Made by a program: the position numbers and the translations under genes. A stretch of DNA of 64,000 bases, taken from the NCBI RefSeq assembly GCF_040529045.1, contig NZ_CP131914.1, forward strand, positions 3,828,501 through 3,892,500, read 5' to 3'. The DNA comes from Xanthomonas indica (GTDB lineage: Bacteria > Pseudomonadota > Gammaproteobacteria > Xanthomonadales > Xanthomonadaceae). The notes under the pieces are model-generated. The model saw nothing but the letters and a program-made list of their open reading frames with translations, searched no databases and was not told the origin of the DNA. Position 1 is the stretch's first letter. The number at the start of each line of letters is the position of its first letter. Below are positions 36,372 through 44,703 of this stretch, piece by piece.

Positions 36372-37064
36372 GTGCCCCTCTCGCCGTTGCAACAGATCCG
36401 CCTGGACATGGACCGCGCCGCCGACGCCGCAGGGCGGCCGCACGCGCGGTTGCTGGCGGTGTCCAAGACCCAGCCGGCCGAGGCCGTGGCGGCGCTGGCC
36501 GCACAGGGGCAGCGCGCCTTCGGCGAGAACTACGTGCAGGAAGCAGCGGCCAAGATTGCCGCGCTGGCCGATGCCGGACTGGAATGGCATCTGATCGGCC
36601 ACCTGCAGTCGAACAAGGCCGAGCTGGCGGCGACGCTGTTCGACTGGGTGCAGACCGTGGACCGACCGAAGCTGGTCGCCGCCCTGGCCAAGGGCCGTGC
36701 GACCGCAGCCGGGCGCGCGCCGCTGAACGTGCTGATCCAGGTCAACATCGACGACGAGGCCAGCAAGCATGGCTGCCAGCCCGACGCCGTGGACGCCTTG
36801 GCCGCGGCCATCGCCGCGCAGCCGGCGCTGGCCCTGCGCGGGCTGATGGCCATTCCCGCGCCCTGGCCCGAGGCCGCGCGCCGCATCGACGCGTTCGCGC
36901 GCATGCACGCCCTGTTCGCGCGACTGCGCGCCGCGCATCCGCAGGTGGACACCTTGTCGATGGGCATGAGTGGCGACTTCGCCGACGCCATCGCCGCCGG
37001 CGCCACCATGGTGCGCGTCGGCACCGCCCTGTTCGGCGCGCGCGGCCCGCGTATCGCGGGCTGA
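36372..37064 (+). CDS. yggS: PLP homeostasis protein YggS
   Basis: 230 residues, GTG start. A TIM-barrel protein that binds pyridoxal phosphate and keeps free PLP in balance; it has no known enzyme activity. The PLP lysine sits in LLAVSKTQ. Family segments FGENYVQEAAAKI, EWHLIGHLQSNKA and LSMGMSGDFADAIAAGATMVRVGTALFG carry the phosphate site. It is often followed by proC, as here after one inserted gene. Confidence 0.95.
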   Translation: MPLSPLQQIRLDMDRAADAAGRPHARLLAVSKTQPAEAVAALAAQGQRAFGENYVQEAAAKIAALADAGLEWHLIGHLQSNKAELAATLFDWVQTVDRPKLVAALAKGRATAAGRAPLNVLIQVNIDDEASKHGCQPDAVDALAAAIAAQPALALRGLMAIPAPWPEAARRIDAFARMHALFARLRAAHPQVDTLSMGMSGDFADAIAAGATMVRVGTALFGARGPRIAG

Positions 37065-37362
37065 TCCGCTGCTGTCGCGCCGCATTACCGCAGGACCCGT
37101 GACAGAGTGATGATTTGTCTACGGCCGCTTCAAAATCGGTTCACCAAGATCGGAATTCTGTCGTAGCCGATCCTATTGAAAACCATAGCGTTTCGGGATG
37201 AATGAAAGGTTCGCTCCGACACCGCTTGCTGAACCGTGCGACACGGTTGCGAACCGTTAATTCAGTCACGTTTCAGATGCGCGCGCTTCGGCTTCCATGG
37301 CGGCGACCGCGGCTCATCCGCAGGTCCATCGCCGAATGCGCTCGGCTCCAACGAGGTCACAG

Positions 37363-38409
37363 ATGCAAGCATCCACCCGATTGCTGTTCGCCTCCTGCTT
37401 CATCGGTCTGCTGCACGTCCCCGCGGCCATGGCCGCGCCGACGGCGACGCCGGCCTGGACCAACGAAGAAGCGATGATGTCGCCCGCGGAAGTCCAGGCG
37501 CGCACCGCCTGGCGCGAAACCATGGCGCATCAACCGACCCCGGCGGAAGGCTGCTTCCATGCCAGCTTCCCCGATACGCAGTGGCAAACGGACGTCTGCA
37601 AGACCCTGACCCGCCGTGTGCATCCGATCCCGCACAAGATCCTGTTCGGCGCCACCGAGACCACCGGCAACGGCTACGACTACGCGCTGCGTTCCAGCAG
37701 CCTGATCAGCAAGGTCGTGGGCAGCTTCCCGCAGGTCACCGGGGTGACCTCGGAGAAAGGCGTCGGCGTGGCCTCCTTCGGCGGCGGCGGCATCCTCGGC
37801 CCCAATGAGTACTCGCTGCAGATCAACTCCAACTACGACGCCACCACCAGCGTCTGCGGCGGCCGCTCCGGCTGCACCGTGTGGCAGCAGTTCGTCTACG
37901 CCACCGACTACGAAACCCAGGGCCAGGCCGCGGTGTTCATGCAGTACTGGCTGATCGGCTACGGCAGCAGCTGCCCGAGCGGCTGGATGAGCGGCGGCGG
38001 CTCGGACTGCTACCGCAACAGCAACGCGGTCAGCGCGCCGGACGTGCCGGCCACGCAGCTGGCCAACCTCAAGCTGACCGGTTCGGCCACCGCCAACGGC
38101 AACGACACCATCACCTTCACCAACAACGGCACCGCCTACAGCGTCAGCGCCAAGGACAGCGTGGTCAAGCTGGCCACGGTGTGGAAGGACGCCGAGTTCA
38201 ACGTGGTCGGCAACGCCGGCGGTTCCAGCGCCAACTTCAACTCCGGCTCGTCGATCACGGTGAAGGTGGCCGCCACCAACGGCTCCACCGCCGCCCCGAC
38301 CTGCGCGGCCAATGCCGGCAGCACCGGCGAGACCAACAACCTCAATCTGGGCAGCTGCTCGGTGGCCGGCGGCAGCACGCCGTCGATCACCTTCACCGAG
38401 TCCAACTGA
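37363..38409 (+). CDS. Secreted protein of unknown function
   Basis: 348 residues with a Sec signal peptide (LLFASCFIGLLHVPAAMA). Start supported by GAGG upstream. The mature part is Ser/Gly/Thr/Asn-rich with three likely disulphide pairs (SVCGGRSGCTVW; SSCPSGWMSGGGSDC; PTCAANAG with LGSCSV) and no lysine-rich stretch. The C-terminal 120 residues look like an all-beta module. I do not recognise a family. It is inserted between yggS and proC, preceded by a 298-base AT-richer pocket, so it probably has its own promoter and may be an acquired accessory gene for an extracellular role. Confidence 0.75.
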   Translation: MQASTRLLFASCFIGLLHVPAAMAAPTATPAWTNEEAMMSPAEVQARTAWRETMAHQPTPAEGCFHASFPDTQWQTDVCKTLTRRVHPIPHKILFGATETTGNGYDYALRSSSLISKVVGSFPQVTGVTSEKGVGVASFGGGGILGPNEYSLQINSNYDATTSVCGGRSGCTVWQQFVYATDYETQGQAAVFMQYWLIGYGSSCPSGWMSGGGSDCYRNSNAVSAPDVPATQLANLKLTGSATANGNDTITFTNNGTAYSVSAKDSVVKLATVWKDAEFNVVGNAGGSSANFNSGSSITVKVAATNGSTAAPTCAANAGSTGETNNLNLGSCSVAGGSTPSITFTESN

Positions 38410-38415
38410 GGCCGC

Positions 38416-38445
38416 CGCGCCGGTCCGCACACAGCGGCCGGCGCG
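38416..38445 (+). terminator. Hairpin after the secreted protein gene
   Basis: CGCGCCGG and CCGGCGCG form an eight-pair stem beginning seven bases past the stop; TTCCC follows. With no real T run it may only be a weak terminator. Confidence 0.35.
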
Positions 38446-38545
38446 TTCCCGCCTGGCACGATCCGGTTGCACCGCACCGCACCGCAGCACTGCGGCGCGG
38501 CGCAGCCGCTACCATGACGCTCCCTCTTCGCGACGGTGTTGCGCC

Positions 38546-39391
38546 ATGGCTTCCGCTTCCCCCGATTCCCACGCCGCCGATCTCGCTTTCATCGGCGGCG
38601 GCAACATGGCGCGCAGCCTGATCGCCGGCCTGGTCCGGCAGGGCGCCGATCCGCGCCGCATCCGCGTGGCCGAGCCGGTGGCGGCGCTGCGCGAGGCGCT
38701 GGCCGCCGAGTACGCGGTGCAGGCGGTCGCCAGCGCGGCCGAGGCCGCCGACGGCGCGGCGCTGTGGATGTTCGCGGTCAAGCCGCAGGTGCTGCGCGGG
38801 GTCTGCACCGAATTGGCCGCGCTGGCGCAGGCGCAGCGGCCGCTGCTGGTGTCCATCGCCGCCGGCATCACCACATCGCAACTGGACCGCTGGCTCGGCG
38901 GCGGCCACGCCCTGGTCCGCGCGATGCCGAACACGCCCGCCCTGCTCGGCGCCGGCGTCACCGGCCTGTTCGCCAGCGCCGGTGTCGATGCCGGGCAGCG
39001 CGCCCACGCCGAGCGCGTGCTGGCCGCTGCCGGGGTCACCGTGTGGGTCGAGGACGAGGCGCTGATCGATGCGGTCACCGCGGTGTCCGGCAGCGGGCCC
39101 GCCTACGTGTTCCTGCTCGCCGAGGCGATGGAAGCGGCCGGCATCGCCCAGGGCCTGCCCGCCGACACCGCGCGCACCCTGACCCTGCAGACCGTGCTCG
39201 GCGCGGCGCGCATGCTCACCGAGTCCGGCGAAGCGCCGAGCGAACTGCGCCGGCGGGTGACCTCGCCAAACGGCACCACCCAGGCCGCGATCGAGACCTT
39301 CCAGCACGGCGGCTTCGAGGCGTTGACCGCGGCCGCGATCGCGGCTGCGGCGGCACGCGGGCGGGCCCTGTCCGCCGCCAACGACGACTAA
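38546..39391 (+). CDS. proC: Pyrroline-5-carboxylate reductase
   Basis: 281 residues. It reduces pyrroline-5-carboxylate to proline, the last step of proline synthesis. The NAD(P)H motif is FIGGGNMARSLIAGL; MPNTPALLGAGVTGL, the signature AVSGSGPAYVFLLAEAM, and RVTSPNGTTQAAIETF are complete. It keeps the yggS-proC neighbourhood common in gamma-proteobacteria. The lipoprotein gene follows after 157 bases. Confidence 0.97.
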   Translation: MASASPDSHAADLAFIGGGNMARSLIAGLVRQGADPRRIRVAEPVAALREALAAEYAVQAVASAAEAADGAALWMFAVKPQVLRGVCTELAALAQAQRPLLVSIAAGITTSQLDRWLGGGHALVRAMPNTPALLGAGVTGLFASAGVDAGQRAHAERVLAAAGVTVWVEDEALIDAVTAVSGSGPAYVFLLAEAMEAAGIAQGLPADTARTLTLQTVLGAARMLTESGEAPSELRRRVTSPNGTTQAAIETFQHGGFEALTAAAIAAAAARGRALSAANDD

Positions 39392-39548
39392 GCGCGGCCA
39401 ACACCACCGCTGCGCCACCGCCAGGCGGGCGCGGAAGGCGCTCGGCATCCCCGGGAACCGCTTGTACACTGCGGTTCCGGCGCGCCGTCCGCACCCACTG
39501 GCGACCGCGCGCAACGTTGTGCTCGCCACTCTGAGCCGGAGAACGCCG

Positions 39549-40001
39549 ATGCGTGCCCTGCCCGCCGTGCTGCTGTGCCTGGCCCTGGCCGCCTGTTCGG
39601 ACCAGGACACCCCACGTCCGGCGACGCTGCTCGCCGCCACCCCGGCGCAAGCCGACTTCGGCGCGCTGCGCGTGCACTACAACGCCTTGCCCACGCTGGC
39701 GATGAGCGAAGACGCGGCACGCCGCTACGGCATCGCCCGCGAGGCCGACACCGCCCTGGTGATGATCGCGCTGCGCACCCTGCACGGCGGCGAGGAATCG
39801 CCGGCCGTGGGCACGGTGGAGGCGGTGGCGACCGACCTCAGCGGCCAACGCCAGCCCGTGGCGCTGCGCGCGGTCCGCACCGACGCCTACACCGACTACG
39901 TCGGCACCGTGCGCAGCAGCGCCCACGACCAATTGCGCTTCGTGGTGCAGGTGCGCAGCGCCGACGGCAGTGGCACGGTGCGCTTTACCCGCAATTTCTA
40001 G
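39549..40001 (+). CDS. DUF4426 lipoprotein
   Basis: 150 residues. The lipoprotein signal is MRALPAVLLCLALAAC. The mature part has the DUF4426 pattern: YNALPTLAMSEDAARRYGIAR at the front and a beta-sandwich-like body ending RFVVQVRSADGSGTVRFTRNF. Function is unknown. In many gamma-proteobacteria such a gene follows yggS-proC, which matches the location here. The stop is directly followed by microsatellite DNA. Confidence 0.85.
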   Translation: MRALPAVLLCLALAACSDQDTPRPATLLAATPAQADFGALRVHYNALPTLAMSEDAARRYGIAREADTALVMIALRTLHGGEESPAVGTVEAVATDLSGQRQPVALRAVRTDAYTDYVGTVRSSAHDQLRFVVQVRSADGSGTVRFTRNF

Positions 40002-40017
40002 TGTGCGCGTGCTGCGC

Positions 40018-40081
40018 AGGCAGAAGGCAGAAGGCAGAAGGCAGAAGGCAGACTAGGCAAGCAGGCAGGCAGGCAGGCAGG
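40018..40081 (+). repeat. Microsatellites: heptamer x5 then tetramer x5
   Basis: AGGCAGA is repeated five times (40018-40052), then, after CTAGGCAA, GCAG is repeated five times (40061-40080). They begin 17 bases after the DUF4426 stop codon, so a change in copy number would not shift that gene's frame. Confidence 0.85.
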
Positions 40082-40281
40082 ACAATCTCTCGTACGAGCG
40101 GCTCATGTCACTTTTTTGTGGGATCAGCCGCGATGTGGACCTCCCGGTAACGCCCAGTCGCAACTGAAGCCGCTCCTACGGACAGCCCGACAGACCAGCC
40201 CATGCGCACGAGCGCGGTGAGCACAGGCATACCTTGTGGGAGGGACTTCAGTCCCGACTGCATGCAGCATCAGGCGCCTTG

Positions 40282-40392
40282 CCTATTCGCTCGTCGCTGC
40301 TGAAGAGCGCGGTGAAACGCCACACCTCCAGCATTCTCGACAAGCTCGCCACCCGCACCAGGCTCAAGGCAATCACCCTGTGCATCCTTTGA
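40282..40392 (+). pseudogene. LuxR-type HTH tail, fragment 1
   Basis: The frame reads KSAVKRHTSSILDKLATRTR then LKAITLCIL and a stop (40390-40392). This resembles the last 30-35 residues of a LuxR/NarL-type (GerE) DNA-binding domain, where TVKRHVSNILDKLGV-like sequence is the recognition helix. Nothing upstream looks like the rest of such a protein, and there is no start codon, so it is a relic. Confidence 0.55.
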
Positions 40393-40490
40393 GCGCACAA
40401 GCGGCAGCGCCGCGACATCCACCGGCACCGCGTCGGGACTGAAGTCCCTCCCACATCCCCTCGACCCACATCGCATCGCCGTCGCGCCTC

Positions 40491-40557
40491 GTAGGAGCGG
40501 CTTCAGCCGCGACGGGCTTTCCCGATAACGCCCGGTCGCGGCTGAAGCCGCTCCTAC
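40491..40557. repeat. REP-like inverted pair at the duplication junction
   Basis: GTAGGAGCGGCTTCAG at 40491 and the inverted half at 40535-40557. The pair spans the junction between the two 378-base copies, so it is a likely site of the recombination that made them. A worn relative lies at about 40119-40177. Confidence 0.7.
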
Positions 40558-40659
40558 GGACAGCCCGACAGACTGGCCGATGCACACGAGCGCGGTGAGC
40601 ACAGGCGCCCGTTGTGGGAGGGACTTCAGTCCCGACTGCATGCAGCATCAGGCGCCCTC

Positions 40660-40765
40660 CTCTTCACTCGTCGCGGCTGCTGTGCGCGGCGAAGTACTAC
40701 GTCTCCACCGTCCTCGACAAACTCGGGACTCGCGCGTCCAGGCCATCACCGCGCGCATTTTCTGA
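40660..40765 (+). pseudogene. LuxR-type HTH tail, fragment 2, frameshifted
   Basis: KYYVSTVLDKLGT in one frame continues as RVQAITARIF and a stop in another; the frame change is near 40731. It corresponds to the same helix as fragment 1 but shares only about half its residues. Confidence 0.5.
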
Positions 40766-40879
40766 GCGCACAAGCGGCAGCGCCGCGACATCCACCGGCA
40801 CCGCGTCGGGACTGAAGTCCCTCCCACATCACCTCGACCCACATCACCTCGACCCACATCGCGTCGCCGTCGCGTCTCT

Positions 40880-40964
40880 TAGGAGCCGCTCTTGTCCCCG
40901 GTTTTGGATCAGCCGCGACCGGGCGTGACCGGGAAAGCCCGGTCGCGGCTGAAGCCGCTCCTAC
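40880..40964. repeat. REP-like pair with one interrupted half
   Basis: The right half at 40942-40964 is standard. The left half (about 40880-40919) starts TAGGAG and ends TCAGCCGCGAC but carries about 20 extra bases between. It is the last element before soxR. Confidence 0.55.
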
Positions 40965-41025
40965 GCAGGCCAGACCTGGCGACCGCACCGACACCACACG
41001 TGGTTGCTGCGCGCAGACGCGCCGC

Positions 41026-41463
41026 TCAGTCCTCTGCCCAGCGCTGCGGGCCATCACCGTGCGCGGCGAGAGTATCGGCCGGGTTGCTCAGCCGGCAGCG
41101 GCGCAGCGACAGGCAGCCGCAGCCGATGCAGTCGGTGAGCTGGTGGCGCAGGCGAGTGAGCTGCAGGATGCGCGCGTCCAGTTCCTCGCGCCAGGCCGCC
41201 GACATCCGCGCCCATTCGGCACGGGTCGGCGTGCGCGCGTCGGGCAGCTGTGCGAAGGCGGCCTTGACGCTGTCCAGCGGTACGCCGACGCGTTGCGCCA
41301 CGCGGATCACCGCCAGCCGGCGCAACACGTCGCGGGTGTAGCGGCGCTGGTTGCCGGCGGTGCGTGCGCTGCGGATCAGGCCCTTGCTCTCGTAGAAATG
41401 CAGCGCCGACACCGCCACGCCGCTGCGCGCGGCAACCTGCCCCACGCTCAGTTCCTCCTGCAT
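41026..41463 (-). CDS. soxR: Redox-sensitive transcriptional activator SoxR
   Basis: 145 residues, MerR family. The N-terminal winged helix (ELSVGQVAARSGVAVSALHF, then RRYTRDVLRRLAVI) is followed by the dimer helix, then the [2Fe-2S] cysteines in CIGCGCLSLRRC, the exact CX2CXCX5C spacing of SoxR. Oxidation of the cluster by redox-cycling compounds switches on target promoters. The start at 41463 has GAGG placed inside the adjacent SoxR box. It is divergent from the MFS pump, which is the obvious target; no soxS is present, as usual outside enterics. Confidence 0.95.
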   Translation of the reverse strand: MQEELSVGQVAARSGVAVSALHFYESKGLIRSARTAGNQRRYTRDVLRRLAVIRVAQRVGVPLDSVKAAFAQLPDARTPTRAEWARMSAAWREELDARILQLTRLRHQLTDCIGCGCLSLRRCRLSNPADTLAAHGDGPQRWAED

Positions 41464-41466
41464 CGC

Positions 41467-41497
41467 TTGACCTCGAGTCCGGTTGAGGTTGCATGCT
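41467..41497 (+). promoter_or_regulatory. SoxR box within a 19-base-spaced promoter
   Basis: CCTCGAGTCCGGTTGAGG (41471-41488) matches the SoxR consensus CCTCAAGTTAACTTGAGG in the outer half-sites. It sits between a -35 TTGACC (41467-41472) and a weak -10 CATGCT (41492-41497), with the stretched 19-base spacing that MerR-family activators untwist. It should drive the MFS gene and probably also controls soxR. Confidence 0.72.
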
Positions 41498-41564
41498 GCA
41501 TGGCCTGCAGGCGCCGATGCAAGTCGCCACCGGCAGCCGTCCATCCGCTTTCCCAGGTATCCCG

Positions 41565-42950
41565 ATGCAAGACCACGCCACCGCCGCCGATGTCCCGCCC
41601 GCCCCCGCCGCTGCCGGCTCCGTGCTGGCGCCGACCTATCGCGCCACCACCATCGGCATGATCGCGCTGGTGTCGCTGATCGCCTTCGAGGCGCTGGCGG
41701 TGGCCGCGGCGATGCCGACCGTGGCCCGCGAACTGGACGGTCTGCGGCTGTATGCGCTGGCCTTCGGCGGGACCCTGGCCACCAGCGTGATCGGCATGAC
41801 CGTGGCCGGGCGCTGGAGCGACCTGCACGGGCCGGCGGCGCCGCTGTGGGCCGGGCTGGCCTGCTTCGTGTGCGGCCTGCTGCTGGCCGGCTTCGCTCCG
41901 TCGATGACGTTGCTGCTGGCCGGTCGATTGGTGCAGGGCCTGGGCGCCGGCGCGATCTCGGTGGTGCTGTACGTGCTGGTCGCACGGCTGTATCCGCAGA
42001 CGATCCGCCCGCGCATGTTCGCCGCGTTCTCCGCCGGCTGGGTGGTGCCGTCGCTGATCGGCCCCAGCATCAGCGGGCTGATCGTCGAGCACGTCGGCTG
42101 GCGCTGGGTGTTCCTGGCGGTGCCGCTGCTGGCGCTACCCGCGGCAGCACTGCTGTGGCCGGCGTTGCGGCGCCTGCCGCACGCCGCCAGCGCGGACGGC
42201 GCCAGCGGCGCGTCGCGGCTGTGGTCGCTGGGCGCGGCGGCCGGTGTCTGCCTGCTGTACCTGGGCGGCCAGCAGCGCGGCCTGTGGGCGGCGCTGCTGT
42301 TGCCTTCGGCATTGGCGCTGTTGGGGCTGTGCACCTGGCGGCTGCTGCCTGCGGGCACGCTACGTGCCGCACGCGGCCTGCCCAGCGTGATCGCGCTGCG
42401 CGGCATCGCCGGGTCGGCGTTCTTCGGCTGCGAGGCGTTCCTGCCGCTGCTGCTGTCGCGCGAACGCGGGCTGTCGCCGGTGTGGGCGGGCGTGGCGCTG
42501 AGCGCTGGCGCGCTGGGCTGGTTCGCCGGCTCCTGGTACCAGGGCCACTACGGCCGCGACGCCACCCGCCTGCAGCGGCTGCGGCTGGGCTGCACGCTGA
42601 TGGCGCTGGGCATCGCGGCCACGACGCTGGCGCTGCTGCCGGCGGTGCCGGCGGTGCTGGCGATCGGCGGCTGGACCGCCACCGGCCTGGGCATGGGCCT
42701 GATCTACCCGACCCTGGCGGTGCTGACCCTGACCCTGTCGCCGCCGGCGCGGCAGGGCCGCAACAGTTCGGCGCTGCAGTTGAGCGAGGCGATCGCGGTG
42801 GCCACCACGCTGGCGGTCGGCGGCTCGCTGTTCGCCGCGCTGCTGGCGTACTCGGCCAATGCGGCCTACCTGTCGACCTTCGCCGTCGCCGCGCTCATGG
42901 CCCTGCTCGGCCTGGGCATCGCCGGCCGTACCCAGCCCACGCATGGCTGA
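41565..42950 (+). CDS. MFS efflux transporter under SoxR control
   Basis: 461 residues with about 14 hydrophobic segments. The first helix holds IALVSLIAFEALAVAAAMP, followed by the loop WSDLHGPAAPLWAG and the motif GRLVQGLGAGAISVVLYVL, as in drug/H+ antiporters. The promoter position argues for the ATG at 41565 rather than one at 41493, which would start before the likely transcription start. A pump beside SoxR would export redox-active compounds such as phenazines or quinones (known for SoxR targets in Pseudomonas and Streptomyces); the real substrate is inference. Confidence 0.87.
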   Translation: MQDHATAADVPPAPAAAGSVLAPTYRATTIGMIALVSLIAFEALAVAAAMPTVARELDGLRLYALAFGGTLATSVIGMTVAGRWSDLHGPAAPLWAGLACFVCGLLLAGFAPSMTLLLAGRLVQGLGAGAISVVLYVLVARLYPQTIRPRMFAAFSAGWVVPSLIGPSISGLIVEHVGWRWVFLAVPLLALPAAALLWPALRRLPHAASADGASGASRLWSLGAAAGVCLLYLGGQQRGLWAALLLPSALALLGLCTWRLLPAGTLRAARGLPSVIALRGIAGSAFFGCEAFLPLLLSRERGLSPVWAGVALSAGALGWFAGSWYQGHYGRDATRLQRLRLGCTLMALGIAATTLALLPAVPAVLAIGGWTATGLGMGLIYPTLAVLTLTLSPPARQGRNSSALQLSEAIAVATTLAVGGSLFAALLAYSANAAYLSTFAVAALMALLGLGIAGRTQPTHG

Positions 42951-43096
42951 CGGAATCGCCGCTTGCAGCGTCTGCCGCGGCGTGGTGGCGTGCGCGACAA
43001 GAAGGATCGCGGAAGCGGCGATCGTCCATGGCCGCACGATGACGCGGCCATGGATGCGCGTTGCGCCCGTTCGGCTGGTGGCCTGGCAAGCGCGCC

Positions 43097-43897
43097 CTAG
43101 CGCGCGCCCACGCCCCTGGCCCAGGCCTGGATGATGTCGGCGATGGCGCGCACGCCGTCGGTGAGCGCGGCCGGCCCCGGCTGCAGGATCAGCGGCGACT
43201 TGATCTCGAACAGTTGCCCGTCGCGCACCGCCGGAATCGCCGTCCAGCCCGGCCGCGCGGCGACGCGCTCGGGGCGGAAGCGCTTGCCGCACCAGGAGCC
43301 GAGGATGATGTCCGGCGCACGCCGCACCACCTCGTCGCCATTGGCCAGGATCCGCGCCTTGGCCAGCGGCTGCACCGACAGTTCCGGGAACACGTCGTCG
43401 CCGCCAGCGATGCCCACCAGTTCGGCCACCCAGCGGATGCCGGTGATGATGGGCTCGTCCCATTCCTCCAGGTACACCCGCGGCCGGCGCGGCAAGGTGG
43501 CGGCCTGCGCGGCGATGGCGTCGAGGCCGCGCTGCAGCTCGTCGGCGTAGGCGTCAGCGCGCGGTCCGGCGCCGACCAGCGCGCCGAGCCGGCGCACGTA
43601 GTCGAGGATGCCGTCGACGCTGCGGTGGTTGGCGATCCATACCTCCACGCCGTGCCGCACCAGTTCGGCGGCGATGTCGGCCTGGATGTCGGAGAAGCCG
43701 ATCGCCAGGTCCGGCTGCAGCTTCAGGATCTCGCCGATCTTGGCGCTGGTGAAGGCGCTGACCTTGGGCTTGTCGCGGCGCGCCTGCGGCGGGCGCACGG
43801 TGAAGCCGCTGATGCCGACGATGCGCTGCTGCTCGCCGAGCGCGTACAGCGTTTCGGTCGGCTCTTCGGTCAGGCAGACGATGCGCTGCGGGCCCAT
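43097..43897 (-). CDS. BtuF-like cobalamin/metallophore-binding protein without a signal peptide
   Basis: 266 residues of the periplasmic-binding-protein class III fold: RIVCLTEEPTETLYALGEQQ, VSAFTSAKIGEILKLQPDLA and the long linker helix are as in BtuF and FhuD. Yet it begins directly with MGPQRIVCL and shows no signal peptide, and no more suitable start is found upstream. No permease or ATPase gene is adjacent. It may act in the cytosol, or its true export signal is missing. pdxH lies 73 bases upstream on the same strand. Confidence 0.8.
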   Translation of the reverse strand: MGPQRIVCLTEEPTETLYALGEQQRIVGISGFTVRPPQARRDKPKVSAFTSAKIGEILKLQPDLAIGFSDIQADIAAELVRHGVEVWIANHRSVDGILDYVRRLGALVGAGPRADAYADELQRGLDAIAAQAATLPRRPRVYLEEWDEPIITGIRWVAELVGIAGGDDVFPELSVQPLAKARILANGDEVVRRAPDIILGSWCGKRFRPERVAARPGWTAIPAVRDGQLFEIKSPLILQPGPAALTDGVRAIADIIQAWARGVGAR

Positions 43898-43970
43898 GCT
43901 CACCGCGCCTCGTGCGGGCACGCGTTGACCGCGGCGGCGCCACCGCCGCGGCAGGCCGGGCCGGCACCCC

Positions 43971-44570
43971 TCACGGGAACAGCATCCGCTTGCTCCAGTG
44001 GCCGGCGGCGTCGGCTTCGTAGCGCCAGCGCTCGTGCAGGCGGTACTTGGCGCCGTACCAGAACTCGACACTGCGCGGCACCACGCGGAACCCGCCCCAG
44101 CCGTCCGGGCGCGGCACCTCGCGGCCCTCGAAGGTGGCCTCGGCCTTGGCCACGCGCTCCTCGAATTCCTCGCGCGAGGCCAGCGTGCGCGACTGCGCCG
44201 AGGCCCAGGCGCCGATCTGGCTCATGCGCGGGCGCGAGGCGAAATAGGCGTCGGCCTCGGCCGCGGCGACCAGTTGCACCTCGCCGTCGATGCGTACCTG
44301 CACCCCGTCCTCGCGCATGCGCCGCCACAGGAACAGCAGCGAGGCCTGCGGATTGGCCTGCAGCTCGCGGCCCTTCTGGCTGTCCAGGTGGGTGTAGAAC
44401 ACGAACCCGCGCGCGTCGTAGGCCTTCAGCAGCACCACCCGCGACGACGGGCGCGCCTCCAGCGTGGCCGAGGACACGACCATGGCGTTGTATTCGGCCT
44501 CGTCGCTGGTGCGCGCCTCGGCGAACAGGTCGGCGAACGTGGACAGGGCTTCGGCGTAGAGATCGGGCAT
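43971..44570 (-). CDS. pdxH: Pyridoxamine 5'-phosphate oxidase
   Basis: 199 residues. FMN enzyme that makes pyridoxal phosphate, the last step of vitamin B6 synthesis and salvage. Typical segments are [55 protein letters not shown], and the C-terminal [16 protein letters not shown] with RLHERWRY. The FMN-region loop here reads [12 protein letters not shown], longer than the usual RQVRIEG. The start at 44570 gives the usual length. It is divergent from aroK. Confidence 0.95.
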   Translation of the reverse strand: MPDLYAEALSTFADLFAEARTSDEAEYNAMVVSSATLEARPSSRVVLLKAYDARGFVFYTHLDSQKGRELQANPQASLLFLWRRMREDGVQVRIDGEVQLVAAAEADAYFASRPRMSQIGAWASAQSRTLASREEFEERVAKAEATFEGREVPRPDGWGGFRVVPRSVEFWYGAKYRLHERWRYEADAAGHWSKRMLFP

Positions 44571-44703
44571 GGCGACAGGCACTCGGCGGACGATGCGCCA
44601 TTGTCGCGCCATGCACCGCGCGACGCACGCCTCGCCGCGCGGCGCCCGCCCGAGGGGTCTGCGCGGCGCGCGAGGCGGCATCGGTCTCTGCTAGCATCGG
44701 CGG

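Larger units (their letters stand above)
40171..40880. repeat. 378-base tandem duplication
   Basis: Copy 1 begins at 40171 and copy 2 at 40549, both with CGCTCCTACGGACAGCCCGA. Each contains, in order, an AGCGCGGTGAGCACAGGC segment, a GTGGGAGGGACTTCAG repeat, a decayed LuxR tail, GCGCACAAGCGGCAGCGCC, and an inverted repeat. Flanks are nearly identical while the LuxR parts have diverged. Copy 2 fades out after about 40880. Confidence 0.75.

Noticed and set aside
40018-40081. Microsatellite as a phase-variation switch
   Set aside because: It lies after the stop codon of the DUF4426 gene and is not inside or just before another coding region.
40171-40880. Regularly spaced repeats resembling a CRISPR array
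   Set aside because: Repeats are inverted pairs of unequal spacing and belong to the dispersed REP family; no cas gene is present.
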